Assembly: GCF_900103325.1 (NCBI RefSeq)
Contig: NZ_FMXM01000012.1
Location: 1 to 64,000 of the forward strand
Length of the DNA: 64,000 nt
Reading direction: 5' to 3'
Origin: Mesorhizobium qingshengii
GTDB taxonomy: Bacteria; Pseudomonadota; Alphaproteobacteria; Rhizobiales; Rhizobiaceae
Position numbers and translations under genes: made by a program. A model generated the notes under the pieces. It was not told where the DNA came from. It saw only the letters and a list, made by a program, of their open reading frames with translations, and ran no database searches. Shown piece by piece: positions 24,091-32,587 of this stretch (position 1 is its first letter; each line of letters starts with the position of its first letter).

Positions 24091-24105
24091 GTTCAAACCG
24101 TGAAC
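24091..24105. promoter_or_regulatory. Possible SOS-like operator upstream of mmcB
   Basis: GTTC-AAACCGT-GAAC is a dyad with 7-base spacing, 23 bases before ATG 24128. The canonical alphaproteobacterial LexA site is a direct repeat, GTTC-N7-GTTC. This site matches one half-site and the spacing, but the second half is inverted. It is therefore only a weak candidate for LexA control. Confidence 0.35.
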
Positions 24106-24127
24106 AAAATCTGGCATGGTGCCCGCC

Positions 24128-24628
24128 ATGCCGATCATCTCACCCATAGCAATCAACCCGCTCATCGACGGGCGCCAATCCGAACGCGCCATGCTGGTGC
24201 GGCGCGGGGTACAGCGGCTGTTGAGGGAAATGGGCGCCCACGTGCTGCCCGAACTGTCGCTGGCTACCGGCCGCCGCGCCGACCTCGTCGCGCTGACCCG
24301 GCAAGGCGACATCTGGATCATCGAGATCAAGTCCTCGATCGAGGACTTCCGGGTCGATCGCAAATGGCCCGACTACCGGCTGCACTCCGACCGTTTCTTC
24401 TTCGCCACCCATCCCGGCGTGCCCGCGGAGATCTTTCCCGAGGAGTGCGGCTTCATCCTCTCCGACGGCTACGGCGCCGAAATCCTGCGCGAGGCGCCCG
24501 AGCACCGCATGGCGGCGGCAACCCGCAAGGCGCTGATGCTGCGGATCGCGCGCGCCGGTGCCTCGCGGCTGCTGGCGGCGGAACTGGCAGGTGTGTCGGT
24601 GCCGGCGCTCGAGGGCGAGAGCGAGTAA
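24128..24628 (+). CDS. mmcB: MmcB-family DNA repair protein
   Basis: A 166-residue protein of the MmcB family (PF06319), named for mitomycin C sensitivity of the Caulobacter mutant, and SOS-controlled there. The core has a restriction-endonuclease-like pattern: ELSLATGRRADLVALTRQGD, then IWIIEIKSSIEDFRVDRKW with the E-X-K typical of PD-(D/E)XK nucleases, and FFFATHPGVPAEIFPEECG. Start at ATG 24128 (MPIISPIAIN); ATG 24116 would add four residues. It converges on nhaA. Confidence 0.88.
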   Translation: MPIISPIAINPLIDGRQSERAMLVRRGVQRLLREMGAHVLPELSLATGRRADLVALTRQGDIWIIEIKSSIEDFRVDRKWPDYRLHSDRFFFATHPGVPAEIFPEECGFILSDGYGAEILREAPEHRMAAATRKALMLRIARAGASRLLAAELAGVSVPALEGESE

Positions 24629-24654
24629 CTTTGGCGGAACCTGAGTTCCTCGCC

Positions 24655-25851
24655 CTACCCCTCGCCCTCGTTCACCCCCATAGCCGACGGCGCCATCAAA
24701 AGCACGGCGGCGCCGAGGATGGCGGCGATGAAGGAGCCGGCGAGGATGCCGACCTTGACCGCGTCCTGCAGCGCCACATCGCTGGCGAAGGCGAGCAGGC
24801 CGATGAACAGGCTCATGGTGAAGCCGATGCCGCAGAGCAGCGAGATGCCGATCATGTGCGTCCAGCCGGCATTGGCCGGCAGGTCGGCAAGGCCGAGCCT
24901 TATGGCAAGCGCGGAGGAGCCTAGCACGCCGACCAGCTTGCCGACCACGAGGCCGGCGGCGACACCCAGCGTCAACGGCTCGATCAGCGCGCCAAGGCTC
25001 AGACCGGCCAGAGAAACGCCGGCATTAGCGAAGCCGAAGATCGGGATGACGACGAAGGGCACTATCTTGTGCAGGCCATGCTCGAGCCGGTGCAGCGGCG
25101 AGTGGTCGAGATCGTGGCCGATCCCGGCGGAGCGTTCGAGCGGAATGGTCAACGCCAGCGCCACGCCGGCAAGGGTCGCATGGACGCCCGATTTCAGCAC
25201 CAGCACCCACAGGATGACGCCGAGCACGAGATAGGGCACCAGCGTCATCACCCGCATGCGATTGAGCACGACGAGCACGGCAATGACGGCGAAGGCAGCG
25301 CCGAGGTAAGCGATCGACAGGCCGCTGGTGTAGAATATGGCGATGATGATGACGGCGCCGAGATCATCGATGATGGCGAGCGCGGTGAGGAAGACCTTCA
25401 GCGAGGCCGGCACACGGCTGCCGAGCAGCGACAGCACGCCGAGCGCGAAAGCGATGTCGGTGGCGGTTGGTATAGCCCAGCCGGAGAGTGCCGCCGCATT
25501 GTCGCGGTTGACGGCGACATAGACGAGTGCCGGAACCAGCATGCCGCCGGCGGCGGCGATGCCGGGCAGCGCGCGCCTCGGCCAGGTGGACAGCTGGCCG
25601 TCCAGCATCTCGCGCTTGATCTCGAGCCCGACGAGCAGGAAGAACACCGCCATCAACCCGTCATTGACCCAGTGCGAGATGCTGAGTGGACCGAGATAGG
25701 CGTGGAGAACCGAGAAATAGGTTTGCGAGAGCGGCGAATTGGCGACGATCAGGGCAAGGGCCGCCGCCGCCATCAGGATGATGCCGCCGGCCGCCTCGCC
25801 ATCGAGAAATTCGCGGAAGACGGAAACCGGCCGCTGCTTCAAGTCCCGCAT
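24655..25851 (-). CDS. nhaA: Na+/H+ antiporter NhaA
   Basis: Exchanges two protons for one sodium ion across the inner membrane, protecting against sodium and alkaline pH. The 398-residue polytopic protein starts [20 protein letters not shown]. Family blocks include [20 protein letters not shown] followed by [24 protein letters not shown] with the paired aspartate region (TATDIAFA and AIIDDLGAV) that binds the cation, and a late [18 protein letters not shown] 25851 is preceded by GGAGG at ideal distance, so the frame extending to 25908 is not used. It converges on mmcB. Confidence 0.96.
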   Translation of the reverse strand: MRDLKQRPVSVFREFLDGEAAGGIILMAAAALALIVANSPLSQTYFSVLHAYLGPLSISHWVNDGLMAVFFLLVGLEIKREMLDGQLSTWPRRALPGIAAAGGMLVPALVYVAVNRDNAAALSGWAIPTATDIAFALGVLSLLGSRVPASLKVFLTALAIIDDLGAVIIIAIFYTSGLSIAYLGAAFAVIAVLVVLNRMRVMTLVPYLVLGVILWVLVLKSGVHATLAGVALALTIPLERSAGIGHDLDHSPLHRLEHGLHKIVPFVVIPIFGFANAGVSLAGLSLGALIEPLTLGVAAGLVVGKLVGVLGSSALAIRLGLADLPANAGWTHMIGISLLCGIGFTMSLFIGLLAFASDVALQDAVKVGILAGSFIAAILGAAVLLMAPSAMGVNEGEG

Positions 25852-26073
25852 GTCGCCTCCGTTAGCCGGGTCATTCGCGATGATGCTCAAACTCCGACCT
25901 CCGGGCAAGCATCGAACCGTGCTTCAGCGTCTCAGAGGCTATTTCGAAATTCGCTCTGGCGAGTCATGTAGTGGTGGTTTCGAGAACCGTAGCGCAGCGG
26001 ACATTTGGTCCGTGAGCACCGGAAGCGCAGAAAACGCCATCAGAGGCCGGCAGTAGAATTCCCAACCGGTCTC

Positions 26074-26637
26074 TCAACGCGGCGCGCGCTTGGCCAGGAT
26101 CCGCTGCAAGGTGCGGCGATGCATGTTGAGCCGGCGCGCGGTCTCGGAGACATTGCGCTCGCACATTTCGTAGACGCGCTGGATATGCTCCCAGCGGACG
26201 CGGTCGGCCGACATCGGATTTTCCGGAGGTGCCGCGCGCTCGCCGGCGGTGCGGGTAAGTGCGGCAAAGATGTCGTCGGCGTCGGCCGGCTTCGACAGGT
26301 AGTCGACGGCGCCAAGCTTCACCGCCGTCACCGCGGTGGCGATGTTGCCATAGCCGGTCAGGATGATGGTGCGGGAATCGTCGCGCTTCTCGCGGATGGC
26401 CGCGACCACGTCGAGGCCGTTGCCGTCGCCGAGACGCATGTCGACCACGGCATAGGCGGGCGGATTAGCGCGTGCCTTGGCGACTGCTTCCTCGACGCTC
26501 TCGGCCGTCTCGACCACAAAGCCCCTGGTTTCCATGGCGCGAGCCAGACGCGTAAGGAACGGCTTGTCGTCATCGACGATGAGCAGCGAGGTGTCCTCGC
26601 CTTCAACCATTGCGCCAATAATTTCGTCGCCTGTCAT
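26074..26637 (-). CDS. actR: Redox response regulator ActR/RegA
   Basis: Partner of the ActS kinase, controlling redox-dependent genes (respiration, carbon and nitrogen fixation, acid tolerance). The receiver domain has acidic residues in LLIVDDDKPFLTRLARAM, the phosphoacceptor Asp66 in AYAVVDMRLGDGNGLDVV, and the Lys in YLSKPADADD. The C-terminal Fis-type helix-turn-helix RNVSETARRLNMHRRTLQRI followed by LAKRAPR is nearly invariant in RegA/ActR/PrrA/RegR. The 187-residue length is normal. It lies 85 bases after actS on the same strand. Confidence 0.95.
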   Translation of the reverse strand: MTGDEIIGAMVEGEDTSLLIVDDDKPFLTRLARAMETRGFVVETAESVEEAVAKARANPPAYAVVDMRLGDGNGLDVVAAIREKRDDSRTIILTGYGNIATAVTAVKLGAVDYLSKPADADDIFAALTRTAGERAAPPENPMSADRVRWEHIQRVYEMCERNVSETARRLNMHRRTLQRILAKRAPR

Positions 26638-26722
26638 AGTCTCAAAATTCCTGCTGCCTCAATTTTACGCAGATATAGTTCCTGAGCCCCGTTGTCCAAT
26701 TCTTAGAGCCCCCGAAGGGCTG

Positions 26723-28054
26723 TCAGGCGGTGTCGAACATACTAGCCGAGGTGACTTCCGGATTGAGGAACACGCCGCGCGGCCATGATATCTGTACCAC
26801 GGCGCCCTCGCCCAGGCCGCTCGAATTGCGAAAATCGAGCGTCGCCCCCGAGCGTTCGAGCAGCGTCTTGGCGATGAACAGACCCAGCCCCAGTCCGCCG
26901 CCGGCTTCGGTGCCCTGGCGCGTCGACATGTAGGGTTCGCCGATACGGTCGATGATCTCGGCCGGGAACCCGGGCCCGTCATCGATGATCGAGAAAGTGA
27001 CGGTGGCCTCGTCCCAGCTCCAGCTCACGGTGACGCTCTTGCGGGCAAAATCGACGGCGTTCTCGACCAGGTTGCCGAGGCCGTAGATGACGCCCGGATT
27101 GCGGCGTCCGACCGGTTCGGGGCCGATGCGTTCGCCGGGCCGGAGCTTGATCGAGATGCCGAAGTCGCGATGCGGGGCGGTGACCTCCTCGACCAAAGAG
27201 GTCAGCGGCAGCCGGGAAAGATGCGCCTCGCCCTCGGAGGACAGGCTGGTCAGGCGCTTGAGGATCTCGCGGCAGCGCTCGCTCTGCGAGCGAAGCAGCT
27301 TCACGTCTTCCCCGTATTTCGGATCGTTGCCGAGCGCCTTTTCCATCTCCTTGGCGACAAGCGTGATGGTGGCGAGCGGCGTGCCGAGCTCGTGCGCGGC
27401 CGCCGCGGCCAGTCCATCAAGCGCCGACAAGTGTTGTTCGCGCTGCAGCACCAGTTCGGTGGCGGCAAGTGCGTTGGCCAGAAGCCGCGCTTCGGCGGCC
27501 ACCCGGAAGGCGTACATGGCGGTGAAGGCGATCGAGGACAGCACCGCCATCCACATGCCGGCGACATAGATGAAGGGCATTGCCAGCGGCGCGCCTTCAT
27601 ACCAGGGCAACGGCAGATGGATGAAAACCAGGAAGGTCGCCGCCGACATCACCAGCCCGCCGAGGATGGCGGTCAGACGCAGCGGCAGCGATGTCGCCGA
27701 AATGACCACAGGCACGGTCATCAGCAGCGAGAACGGATTGGTGAGGCCTCCGGTCATGTAGAGCAGGCCGGCAAGCTGCAGGCTGTCGAAGATGAGGATG
27801 CCGAAGGCCGCGAGCGGGGTGAGCCGGTGCGCCGCCGGAAACCGGAAAGCCAGAAACAGGTTCATCCAGGCCGAACAGGCGATCAAGGCAAAGCAGATGC
27901 TGACCGGCAGCGGGAATTTCAGGCCATAGGCGACGACGAGCACGGTCAGGCTCTGGCCGACAATGGCAAGCCAGCGCAGCCGGATCAGCGTGTTGAGGCG
28001 CAGTCTCTGGCTCTGCTGGAAATCGGGCGAACGCAAAACGTTGATCATAGCCAT
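26723..28054 (-). CDS. actS: Redox sensor histidine kinase ActS/RegB
   Basis: A 443-residue membrane kinase with six N-terminal transmembrane segments, the quinone-sensing motif GGLTNPF at residues 102-108, and the H-box HELGTPLATI with phosphorylated His221. Cys261 in SQSERCREIL corresponds to the redox-active cysteine of RegB (Cys265 in Rhodobacter). The ATPase core has GLGNLVENAVDFA and IDDGPGFPAEI, then GGGLGLGLFIAKTLLERSG. ATG at 28054 or 28048 both fit. Downstream actR completes the pair, and hrpB lies just upstream on the same strand (26-base gap). Confidence 0.95.
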   Translation of the reverse strand: MAMINVLRSPDFQQSQRLRLNTLIRLRWLAIVGQSLTVLVVAYGLKFPLPVSICFALIACSAWMNLFLAFRFPAAHRLTPLAAFGILIFDSLQLAGLLYMTGGLTNPFSLLMTVPVVISATSLPLRLTAILGGLVMSAATFLVFIHLPLPWYEGAPLAMPFIYVAGMWMAVLSSIAFTAMYAFRVAAEARLLANALAATELVLQREQHLSALDGLAAAAAHELGTPLATITLVAKEMEKALGNDPKYGEDVKLLRSQSERCREILKRLTSLSSEGEAHLSRLPLTSLVEEVTAPHRDFGISIKLRPGERIGPEPVGRRNPGVIYGLGNLVENAVDFARKSVTVSWSWDEATVTFSIIDDGPGFPAEIIDRIGEPYMSTRQGTEAGGGLGLGLFIAKTLLERSGATLDFRNSSGLGEGAVVQISWPRGVFLNPEVTSASMFDTA

Positions 28055-28080
28055 GGATTACAGGCGCTGGGCCAGGAACG

Positions 28081-30543
28081 CTAGGTCCCGCGCGGCTTGG
28101 CGCGGGCGGTGGCGGCGGCGAGCAAGGGGTTTTCCGGCCAGACATGCCGAGGGTAGCGGCCGCGCATGTCGGCGCGCACGTCGGCCCAGGAGCCGCGCCA
28201 GAAACCGGGCAGGTCGCGCGTCGTCTGGATCGGCCGGTGCGCGGGCGACAGGAGTTCGAGCGTCAGCGGCACGGTGCCATTGGCGATGGCAGGATGGCGG
28301 TCGAGGCCGAACAGTTCCTGCACGCGAACCGCCAGCACCGGCCATTCGCCTTCATAGCGGATCGGCACATGGCTGCCCGACGGAACATCGAAATGGGTGG
28401 GCGCCAGCGTATCGATCCTGCGCTGCAAGTCGTGCGGCACGAGCGCGGCGAGCCCAGCCGAGACAGTGCCCGGATCGATGGCGGCAAAGGATGCCGCGCC
28501 GGACAGGAACGGCAGCAGCCAATCGTCGAGGCGCTCGATGAGCGCGGCATCGGCCATATCGGGCCACGGCGCGCCAAGACCGCGATGCAGCCAGGACAGC
28601 CGCTGGCGCAGCGTCTGCGCCTCCTTGCTCCAGGTCAGCAGCGAAAGCCCATGCTCGCGCAAGGCGTCGAGAATGGCGCGATCGGCGTCCGCGCCGGTTG
28701 GCGGCGGCAGCATGCGCTCGGACAGGGCAATGGCGCCGAGGCGCACCGTTTCGCGCACGCGCACGGCGCGGCGGTCGCGGTCGAAGCTTGTTTGCCTGCG
28801 GGTCTCGATCCTGTCCGCCAGCGTGGCGCGGATATCGTCCTCGCTGATTGCCGCGGCCGCCGTGATACGGGCATTCTGCGCCTTGCCCTGCAAATCGGCG
28901 ACGACCAGAAACGACTCGCCCGCCAGCGGGTCGGCGGCGTCGAGCATGGCGCCGGAGCCGTTGGCCAGCACGAAGCGGCCACGCTCGCCGCGCGCCTTCG
29001 CCACCCGGTCCGGCCAGGCGTGAACAAGCAGGAGGCCGGCAGAAACCGCTTCGCTGTTCTTCGCGCCGCCTGCCTGTCTCGCCAGCCTCTCGGCGAGCTG
29101 CCGCGCGGCGGTCGCACGCGGCGATCGCTCGGATCGAAACCGCATCAGCCGCCGTTCGAGATCGGCACCTTCGCCGCCAAGCCCACGCTCGGTTAGCAGC
29201 ACGGCAAGCATGGCCGCCTCGTCGGCATGGCCGCTCCGGGCCGCCTCGGCAACCATGTGCGCCAGCCGCACCGGCAGGGCGAGTTTGCGCATCGCCATGC
29301 CCGCTTCCGTCAGGCGTCCCGCCTCGTCGACGGCATCCAGCGCACGCAGCAGAGTCCTTGCCTCGTTGAGCGCCGGAGCCGGCGGCGGATCGAGGAAGGC
29401 GAGCGCCGTCGGATCGGCGACGCCAAAGGCGGCGCAGTCGAGCAGCAGGCCGGAGAGGTCCGCCTCGAGGATCTCCGGCGGGGTGAAGGCGGGGAGTGCA
29501 GCCGTCTGCTCGGCGCGCCACAGCCGGATGGCGACGCCAGCTTGTGTGCGCCCGGCACGGCCGGCGCGCTGGTCGGCCGACGCCTTGCTGACGCGCACGG
29601 TTTCCAGCCGGGTGAGGCCGCTGGCCGGCTCGTAGCGCGGCAGCCGCGACAGGCCGGAATCGATGACGACGCGCACCCCGTCGATGGTGATCGACGTCTC
29701 GGCGATCGAGGTGGCCAGCACCACCTTGCGGCGACCCGCCGGCGCCGGCTTGATCGCCGCGTCCTGTGCCTTGCCGTCGAGCATGCCGTAGAGCGGCACG
29801 ATGTCGGTGCCGGCCCCGACCTTGCCCGCCAGCCGCTCGGCGGTGCGCTCGATCTCGCGCTGGCCGGGCAGGAAGGCGAGCACGCTGCCGCTCTCGTCGG
29901 CGAGCGCCGAGCGGATCGCCTTGGCCATGGCATCCTCGATTGCCACGCCGGCCGGCCGTTCGTCGTAGCGGACATCGACAGGGTAAGCGCGGCCCTCGCT
30001 TTCGATCACCGGCGCGCCCGACAGCAGTTTCGCGACACGCGCGCCGTCGAGCGTCGCCGACATCACCAGCAGCCGCAGGCCCGGCCGCAGCGCCCCTTGC
30101 ACGTCGAGCGCCAGAGCGAGGCCGAAATCGCCATCGAGCGAACGCTCGTGGAATTCGTCGAAGATCACTGCCGAGACACCAGGCAGTTCGGGATCGTCGA
30201 GGATCATGCGCGCCAGCACGCCTTCGGTGACGACCAGTATCCTGGTCTTGGCCGAGGTGCGATTTTCCATGCGCATGGCGTAGCCGACGGTGGCGCCGGG
30301 TTCCTCGCCGATGAGTTCGGCCATGCGGCGAGCGGCGGCGCGGGCGGCGAGCCGGCGCGGTTCGAGCAGAACGATCTTGCCGACACCAAGCCACGGCGCG
30401 TCGAGCAGCGCCAGCGGCACCAGCGTTGTCTTGCCGGCGCCCGGCGGCGCCACCAGCACAGCGCTGTTGCCACGGCCAAGCGCTTCAGTCAGAGCCGGCA
30501 GCACGGCGGATACCGGAAGCTCCGGCAAGGGGTTTGTCGTCAT
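28081..30543 (-). CDS. hrpB: ATP-dependent helicase HrpB (DEAH family)
   Basis: A DExH/DEAH-box RNA-type helicase of about 820 residues; its biological role in most bacteria is not settled. Motif I is VLVAPPGAGKTTLVPLALL, motif II IFDEFHERSLDGD (DEFH variant), motif III LLVMSATLDG, motif V VVLATSIAETSITIDGVRVV and motif VI QRAGRAGRTQAGVAIRLW. The C-terminal HrpB region contains ATARAKPRGT at the end and the conserved PTHFDVPSGSHVPIRYE. I start at ATG 30543 (MTTNPLPELPVSAVLP); ATG 30567 would add eight residues. It is upstream of actS with a small gap and may be cotranscribed. Confidence 0.95.
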   Translation of the reverse strand: MTTNPLPELPVSAVLPALTEALGRGNSAVLVAPPGAGKTTLVPLALLDAPWLGVGKIVLLEPRRLAARAAARRMAELIGEEPGATVGYAMRMENRTSAKTRILVVTEGVLARMILDDPELPGVSAVIFDEFHERSLDGDFGLALALDVQGALRPGLRLLVMSATLDGARVAKLLSGAPVIESEGRAYPVDVRYDERPAGVAIEDAMAKAIRSALADESGSVLAFLPGQREIERTAERLAGKVGAGTDIVPLYGMLDGKAQDAAIKPAPAGRRKVVLATSIAETSITIDGVRVVIDSGLSRLPRYEPASGLTRLETVRVSKASADQRAGRAGRTQAGVAIRLWRAEQTAALPAFTPPEILEADLSGLLLDCAAFGVADPTALAFLDPPPAPALNEARTLLRALDAVDEAGRLTEAGMAMRKLALPVRLAHMVAEAARSGHADEAAMLAVLLTERGLGGEGADLERRLMRFRSERSPRATAARQLAERLARQAGGAKNSEAVSAGLLLVHAWPDRVAKARGERGRFVLANGSGAMLDAADPLAGESFLVVADLQGKAQNARITAAAAISEDDIRATLADRIETRRQTSFDRDRRAVRVRETVRLGAIALSERMLPPPTGADADRAILDALREHGLSLLTWSKEAQTLRQRLSWLHRGLGAPWPDMADAALIERLDDWLLPFLSGAASFAAIDPGTVSAGLAALVPHDLQRRIDTLAPTHFDVPSGSHVPIRYEGEWPVLAVRVQELFGLDRHPAIANGTVPLTLELLSPAHRPIQTTRDLPGFWRGSWADVRADMRGRYPRHVWPENPLLAAATARAKPRGT

Positions 30544-30638
30544 CGGTCCAGGAATGCGTTCATCCAATCGCGGCAGGCCCGCCTCGCCCGCATATCAGCG
30601 GTCGCGGTCGCCGTGCAACTCATGGGATCGCGGCCAGT

Positions 30639-31529
30639 TCAAAGCCGGGTCCGCGAAAACGGATTCCAGCGCACCGTGCCCAGCCGTGCTTCCTCGCGCA
30701 CCATGGTCAGCAGGCCGGAGCCGCCGACGACAGCGAGACCGACCAGGGACAGCCAGTCGGGATACTCCTGGAAGAACAACGCACCGAGGATCACCGCCCA
30801 GACGATCTGCGAATAATGCGTCGGCGCGACCCGGTTGGCGGGCGCGTATTTGACGGCCAGCAACTGCAGCAATTGTCCACAGGCGGCGAGCGCGCCCGAC
30901 AGCACCAGCCAGGCCAGTTGCCGCGCATCCGGAAGCGTGAAGGATGTGGCAGCGGCGCCGATGCCGTTGAAGAACAGGCCGTAGCCGATCAGCACGCCCA
31001 GCATGGTCGTGCGCTTTTCCTGCTGTGCGAGCGAGCGCATCAGGATGACGCTGGCGGCGGCGAGGATGGCAACGCCGAAGGCGGCAAGATGGCCGAGATG
31101 CAATTCGCGAAAGCCCGGCCTCACCACCAGCATGACACCGGCAAAACCGGCGACCACCGCCAGCCAGCGCCAGGGGCCGACTTTCTCCTTGAGGATGACC
31201 GTGGAGAGGATTGTGACGCACAGCGGCGCCAGGAAGATCAACGCGTAGGACTCAGCCAGCGGAATGGTGGTGAAGGCGTAGACGCTGAGCACGCCGGAAG
31301 CGATGCCGGACCAGGCACGGGCCTGCACCGCCCAGGGCCGGCCGGTGCGCCAGAAGTCGCGCCAGCGTTCGCCGTTGGGGCGGGTGAAGAACAGGAAAAA
31401 GCCGGCAAACAAGGTCGTGAAGAAGCCGATTTCAAAGACCGTGAACTGGCCGCCCAGGCTTTTGACAACGGCGTCGTTGAACGAATAGCTTGCATAGGCG
31501 ATCAAGGCGAGCAGGATTCCGTTCGTCAC
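30639..31529 (-). CDS. DMT-superfamily (EamA) transporter
   Basis: A 296-residue inner-membrane protein with two EamA repeats and about ten transmembrane helices. The sequence starts NGILLALIAYASYSFNDAVV; the first repeat includes IPLAESYALIFLAPLCVTIL and VILKEKVGPWRWLAVV, the second YSQIVWAVILGALFFQEYPD. Substrates of such carriers (amino acids, metabolites, drugs) cannot be read from sequence. I start at GTG 31529 with a GGAAA upstream. The longer frame to 31607 would overlap the divergent deacetylase gene, so the two starts are probably only about 28 bases apart. Confidence 0.85.
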   Translation of the reverse strand: MTNGILLALIAYASYSFNDAVVKSLGGQFTVFEIGFFTTLFAGFFLFFTRPNGERWRDFWRTGRPWAVQARAWSGIASGVLSVYAFTTIPLAESYALIFLAPLCVTILSTVILKEKVGPWRWLAVVAGFAGVMLVVRPGFRELHLGHLAAFGVAILAAASVILMRSLAQQEKRTTMLGVLIGYGLFFNGIGAAATSFTLPDARQLAWLVLSGALAACGQLLQLLAVKYAPANRVAPTHYSQIVWAVILGALFFQEYPDWLSLVGLAVVGGSGLLTMVREEARLGTVRWNPFSRTRL

Positions 31530-31557
31530 GTTTTTCCATTTCCGGGGAGAGAGTAGC

Positions 31558-32247
31558 GTGAAAATACTGGCTCTCGGTGCGCATCCGGACGACATCGAGA
31601 TCTTCATGTTCGGTACGATGGCAGCCTATGCCGCGCAAGGCGCAGAACTCACTTTTGCCATAGCCACGGACGGCGCCAGGGGCGGCAAGGGTGATCCCGG
31701 CGCGCTTGCCCGGGCGCGCCGGCAGGAGGCGGCCCAAGCGGCGGCCCTGCTTGGTGCCGTGCCACGCTTCCTCGACTTCCCGGATGGCGAACTGGTGGCC
31801 GACGCGGCACTGATCGCGGCGCTGAAGAGGCTGATCGGCGAGATCGGCCCGGATCTCGCGATCACGCACGCGCCGAACGACTATCACGGTGACCACCGCG
31901 CGCTGTCGGATGGCGTGCGCATCGCCGCCTCGTTTGCCGTCCCGGTGCTGCATGCCGACACACTCGGCGGCACCGGTTTTTCGCCGACGCACTATGTCGA
32001 TATTTCCGCGCATGCCGCCGTCAAGGCCAAGGCGATCCGCATGCATCAGTCGCAGGACCCGGAACGCTTCGTCGACGCCGCCCGGACGCAGAACGCCTTC
32101 CGTTCCGGCCAGTGCAACGGTGCGCAAGAGTCGCTGGCCGAAGCGTTCCGCTTCGAACCGACGTTCCCCTTCGCCGACATCCGCGCCCTGCTGCCGGCGG
32201 CGCCGCCGATACGGACGGTGATGGTCAGCACCAGACGGGTCGACTGA
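31558..32247 (+). CDS. PIG-L family deacetylase (LmbE-like)
   Basis: A 229-residue zinc-dependent N-acetyl hydrolase fold. The zinc motif GAHPDDIEIFMFG at residues 7-19 is the PIG-L AHPDD signature; ITHAPNDYHGDHRALSDGV supplies the third ligand His. The start is GTG with GGGGAG at good distance. Members deacetylate N-acetylglucosamine derivatives or act on other amide-linked sugars and antibiotics; the substrate here is unknown. It is divergent from the DMT transporter, and its stop overlaps a family A repeat. Confidence 0.88.
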   Translation: MKILALGAHPDDIEIFMFGTMAAYAAQGAELTFAIATDGARGGKGDPGALARARRQEAAQAAALLGAVPRFLDFPDGELVADAALIAALKRLIGEIGPDLAITHAPNDYHGDHRALSDGVRIAASFAVPVLHADTLGGTGFSPTHYVDISAHAAVKAKAIRMHQSQDPERFVDAARTQNAFRSGQCNGAQESLAEAFRFEPTFPFADIRALLPAAPPIRTVMVSTRRVD

Positions 32248-32297
32248 GCAATTCCAGGAAAATGTGAAACGGTTTTCCGTCCGGAATTGCGTCAAGA
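32246..32297. repeat. Intergenic palindromic repeat, family A copy 1
   Basis: GAGCAATTCCAGGAAAATGT starts a unit that continues through ACGGTTTTCCGTCCGGAATTGCGTC. It begins on the stop codon of the preceding gene. The arms GAGCAATTCC and GGAATTGC pair, with an inner GGAAAA/TTTTCC. Copies 2 and 3 are at 44381 and 47679, each again directly on the end of a gene. Confidence 0.85.
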
Positions 32298-32587
32298 CAG
32301 AGAGAAGAAGCGACCTTCAGGTCTGCTCGGGATCAGCCTGCACGGCTCCCACGTTCCACAGGGGCCCAACCGGCGATTCGAACTTTTCCTAACGATTTCA
32401 GACGCCGGCGCCGGTATGCTGCGGCGCAGCAACGAATTCGCTTGCCTTGTTTAGTAAAAATTGCATCACTAAACAAATTACTAAACATCTGCCGCGCTCC
32501 GGCGCCGCCATGTTTAGGCCCCTGAGGAGAGGGGTTGAGAGCTCTTGAAACCGTCATCCGGGCGCGTTTCGCAAATGGGAGGAAGGC
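32298..32587. promoter_or_regulatory. Promoter region of the ABC/Dha catabolic unit with four TGTTTAG boxes
   Basis: No protein gene is seen in these 290 bases. Four near-identical octamers occur within 71 bases: TGTTTAGT at 32448-32455 (+), ACTAAACA at 32468-32475 and again at 32480-32487 (the same box on the minus strand, 12 bases apart), and TGTTTAGG at 32511-32518 (+). The first and second form a dyad. They end about 70 bases before the binding-protein ATG, which itself has a strong GGGAGG ribosome site. A DeoR-, LacI- or SorC-type regulator binding helically phased boxes would fit; the regulator is unknown. Confidence 0.65.
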
